The position numbers and the translations under genes were made by a program. Shown one piece after another: positions 5,819 to 6,406 of a stretch of 6,406 nt of DNA. The notes beneath the pieces are model-generated. The model searched no databases, had not been told where the DNA came from, and worked only from the letters and a program-made list of their open reading frames with translations. This stretch comes from CAZOYN01 sp964584135 (lineage in GTDB: Bacteria; Patescibacteriota; Saccharimonadia; Saccharimonadales; UBA4665): NCBI GenBank assembly GCA_964584135.1, contig CAZOYN010000044.1:1-6406 (forward strand), given 5' to 3'. Position 1 is the first letter of the stretch; every line of letters starts with the position of its first letter.

Positions 5819-6406
5819 GCTCAGTCCTGGCATGGCGTAAACGGTAAGCACTGTTAGCTATTTCGGAAAACTGTTTGTAATTGACGCTGGCTCCGCCAAC
5901 CAGCGTGCCGTCGCAGCCGGGGATAGCCAGGTAACCGCTGGCCGTGCTGCCATCAACACTGCCGCCGTAGAGCACGCGCACATTTTCGGCAGTTGTGGCG
6001 CCGTACAATTCACTAATGTTATGGCGGATGAGCGCCAGGATGGGTTCAATGTCACTTGGCTTGGCCAGTTCGCCTTCAAAAGTGCTAATGGCCCACACCG
6101 GCTCATAGGCAATCACGACATTTTCAATTTCTTCAGAAGTCAAGTTAGCCAGCGCGGTGGTGAGCTGGTCGTGGATCACCCGCTTAGTTTCGCCGCCAGC
6201 CCGCTCCTGCTTGGTTTCGCCGACGCATAAAATAGGCATGATGTCATTGCGCACCGCGGCCTGGACTTTGTCGCGGACGGTATCAAGCGTTTCGCCGAAG
6301 TAAATGCGCCGCTCGGAGTGGCCAACAATCACATATTCGACCAAGTCGCGTAGCATGGTAAAGCTGACTTCGCCGGTGTAGGCGCCTTCGTCTTTGTAAA
6401 AGGCGT
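5811..6406 (-). CDS. tpiA: Triosephosphate isomerase, N-terminus beyond window edge
   Basis: It interconverts dihydroxyacetone phosphate and glyceraldehyde 3-phosphate in glycolysis. About 197 residues are present; with a family length near 250, some 50-60 N-terminal residues, including the catalytic Lys, lie outside the window. The frame stays open to the edge (AFYKDEGAYTGEVSF), and GAYTGEVS is a conserved family motif, so the ATG at 6356 is internal and not the start. Visible landmarks: GHSERR with the catalytic His, LCVGET, AYEPVWAI with the catalytic Glu, the phosphate-binding YGGSV and LVGGAS. The active-site loop 6 reads AISTFEGELAKPSD instead of the usual AIGTGKTATPE, so the loop is altered and longer. 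The gene ends with TGA at 5813-5811, overlapping the next start. The substrate call is secure because both visible catalytic residues are present. Confidence 0.95.
   Translation of the reverse strand, partial: AFYKDEGAYTGEVSFTMLRDLVEYVIVGHSERRIYFGETLDTVRDKVQAAVRNDIMPILCVGETKQERAGGETKRVIHDQLTTALANLTSEEIENVVIAYEPVWAISTFEGELAKPSDIEPILALIRHNISELYGATTAENVRVLYGGSVDGSTASGYLAIPGCDGTLVGGASVNYKQFSEIANSAYRLRHARTEHA
5825..5828 (-). promoter_or_regulatory. Shine-Dalgarno AGGA deciding the start of the membrane-protein gene
   Basis: AGGA on the minus strand lies 6 nt before the ATG at 5818, inside the end of tpiA. It is the only well-placed ribosome binding site before any complete gene in this window, and it favours this start over the GTG at 5851 and the ATG at 5833, neither of which has one. 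Confidence 0.65.

Noticed and set aside
5229..5840. 203-codon open frame on the plus strand opposite the membrane-protein gene
   Set aside because: It is antisense to a Pro/Glu-rich gene whose biased codons keep the opposite frame open. Its translation is Ser/Ala/Gly-rich without a recognisable domain, and all neighbours are on the minus strand.
5819..5851. GTG start at 5851 for the membrane-protein gene
   Set aside because: It has no Shine-Dalgarno and would overlap tpiA by 41 nt; the ATG at 5818 has AGGA at good spacing.
5811..6356. tpiA starting at the ATG at 6356
   Set aside because: The frame continues upstream to the window edge with the conserved TPI motif GAYTGEVS, so this Met is internal.
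1..6406. Recoded genetic code (UGA as sense codon, known in some CPR lineages)
   Set aside because: TGA ends ksgA and tpiA exactly at the expected protein ends, and no internal TGA is needed in any gene.
1..6406. CRISPR array, mobile element, or defence or toxin-antitoxin system
   Set aside because: No regularly spaced repeats, transposase or integrase domains, terminal inverted repeats or small toxin-antitoxin pairs were found; every stretch is covered by conserved genes or short gaps.

Overview
This window looks like chromosomal DNA from a Patescibacteria/CPR bacterium, most likely a Candidatus Saccharibacteria (TM7) lineage. That assignment is inference. It rests on dense single-strand packing, near-absence of Shine-Dalgarno (SD) sequences, a KsgA N-terminus reading KKSLGQHWL, a triosephosphate isomerase with an AIST-type loop 6, and a small Pro/Glu-rich protein with a VTNRPILKDPMVV motif that I associate with Saccharibacteria from memory. 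The standard genetic code fits, because TGA ends both ksgA and tpiA. No phage, insertion sequence, CRISPR array or defence locus is visible.

All genes lie on the minus strand, so the order of transcription runs from high to low coordinates: tpiA (5' end cut off by the window edge), a tail-anchored Pro/Glu-rich membrane protein (8 nt overlap with tpiA, with a clear SD), pcrA/uvrD helicase (GTG start), a membrane-anchored DUF348-G5-lysozyme-like cell-wall enzyme resembling RpfB, ksgA (3 nt behind it), a MarR-family regulator, and finally ssrA (tmRNA), cut off about 15 nt before its 3' end by the window start. Intergenic gaps are at most about 60 nt.

Functionally this is mostly a housekeeping segment: glycolysis (TpiA), DNA repair and transcription-linked unwinding (PcrA), peptidoglycan remodelling (RpfB-like enzyme), ribosome assembly (KsgA) and ribosome rescue (tmRNA). 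The cell-wall enzyme next to ksgA repeats the known rpfB-ksgA linkage of Actinobacteria and the yabE-rnmV-ksgA linkage of Firmicutes. Short AT-rich gaps before pcrA, the cell-wall gene, marR and ssrA each hold a -10-like element, which suggests internal promoters; the one before ssrA is by far the best.

The most interesting items are the tmRNA, which encodes an unusually long 26-residue tag ending in AFAVV instead of LAA; the cysteine-containing insert in the lysozyme-like domain; a dyad overlapping the putative marR promoter that could be an autoregulatory operator; and the non-canonical active-site loop of TpiA. I found no convincing undescribed multi-gene system.
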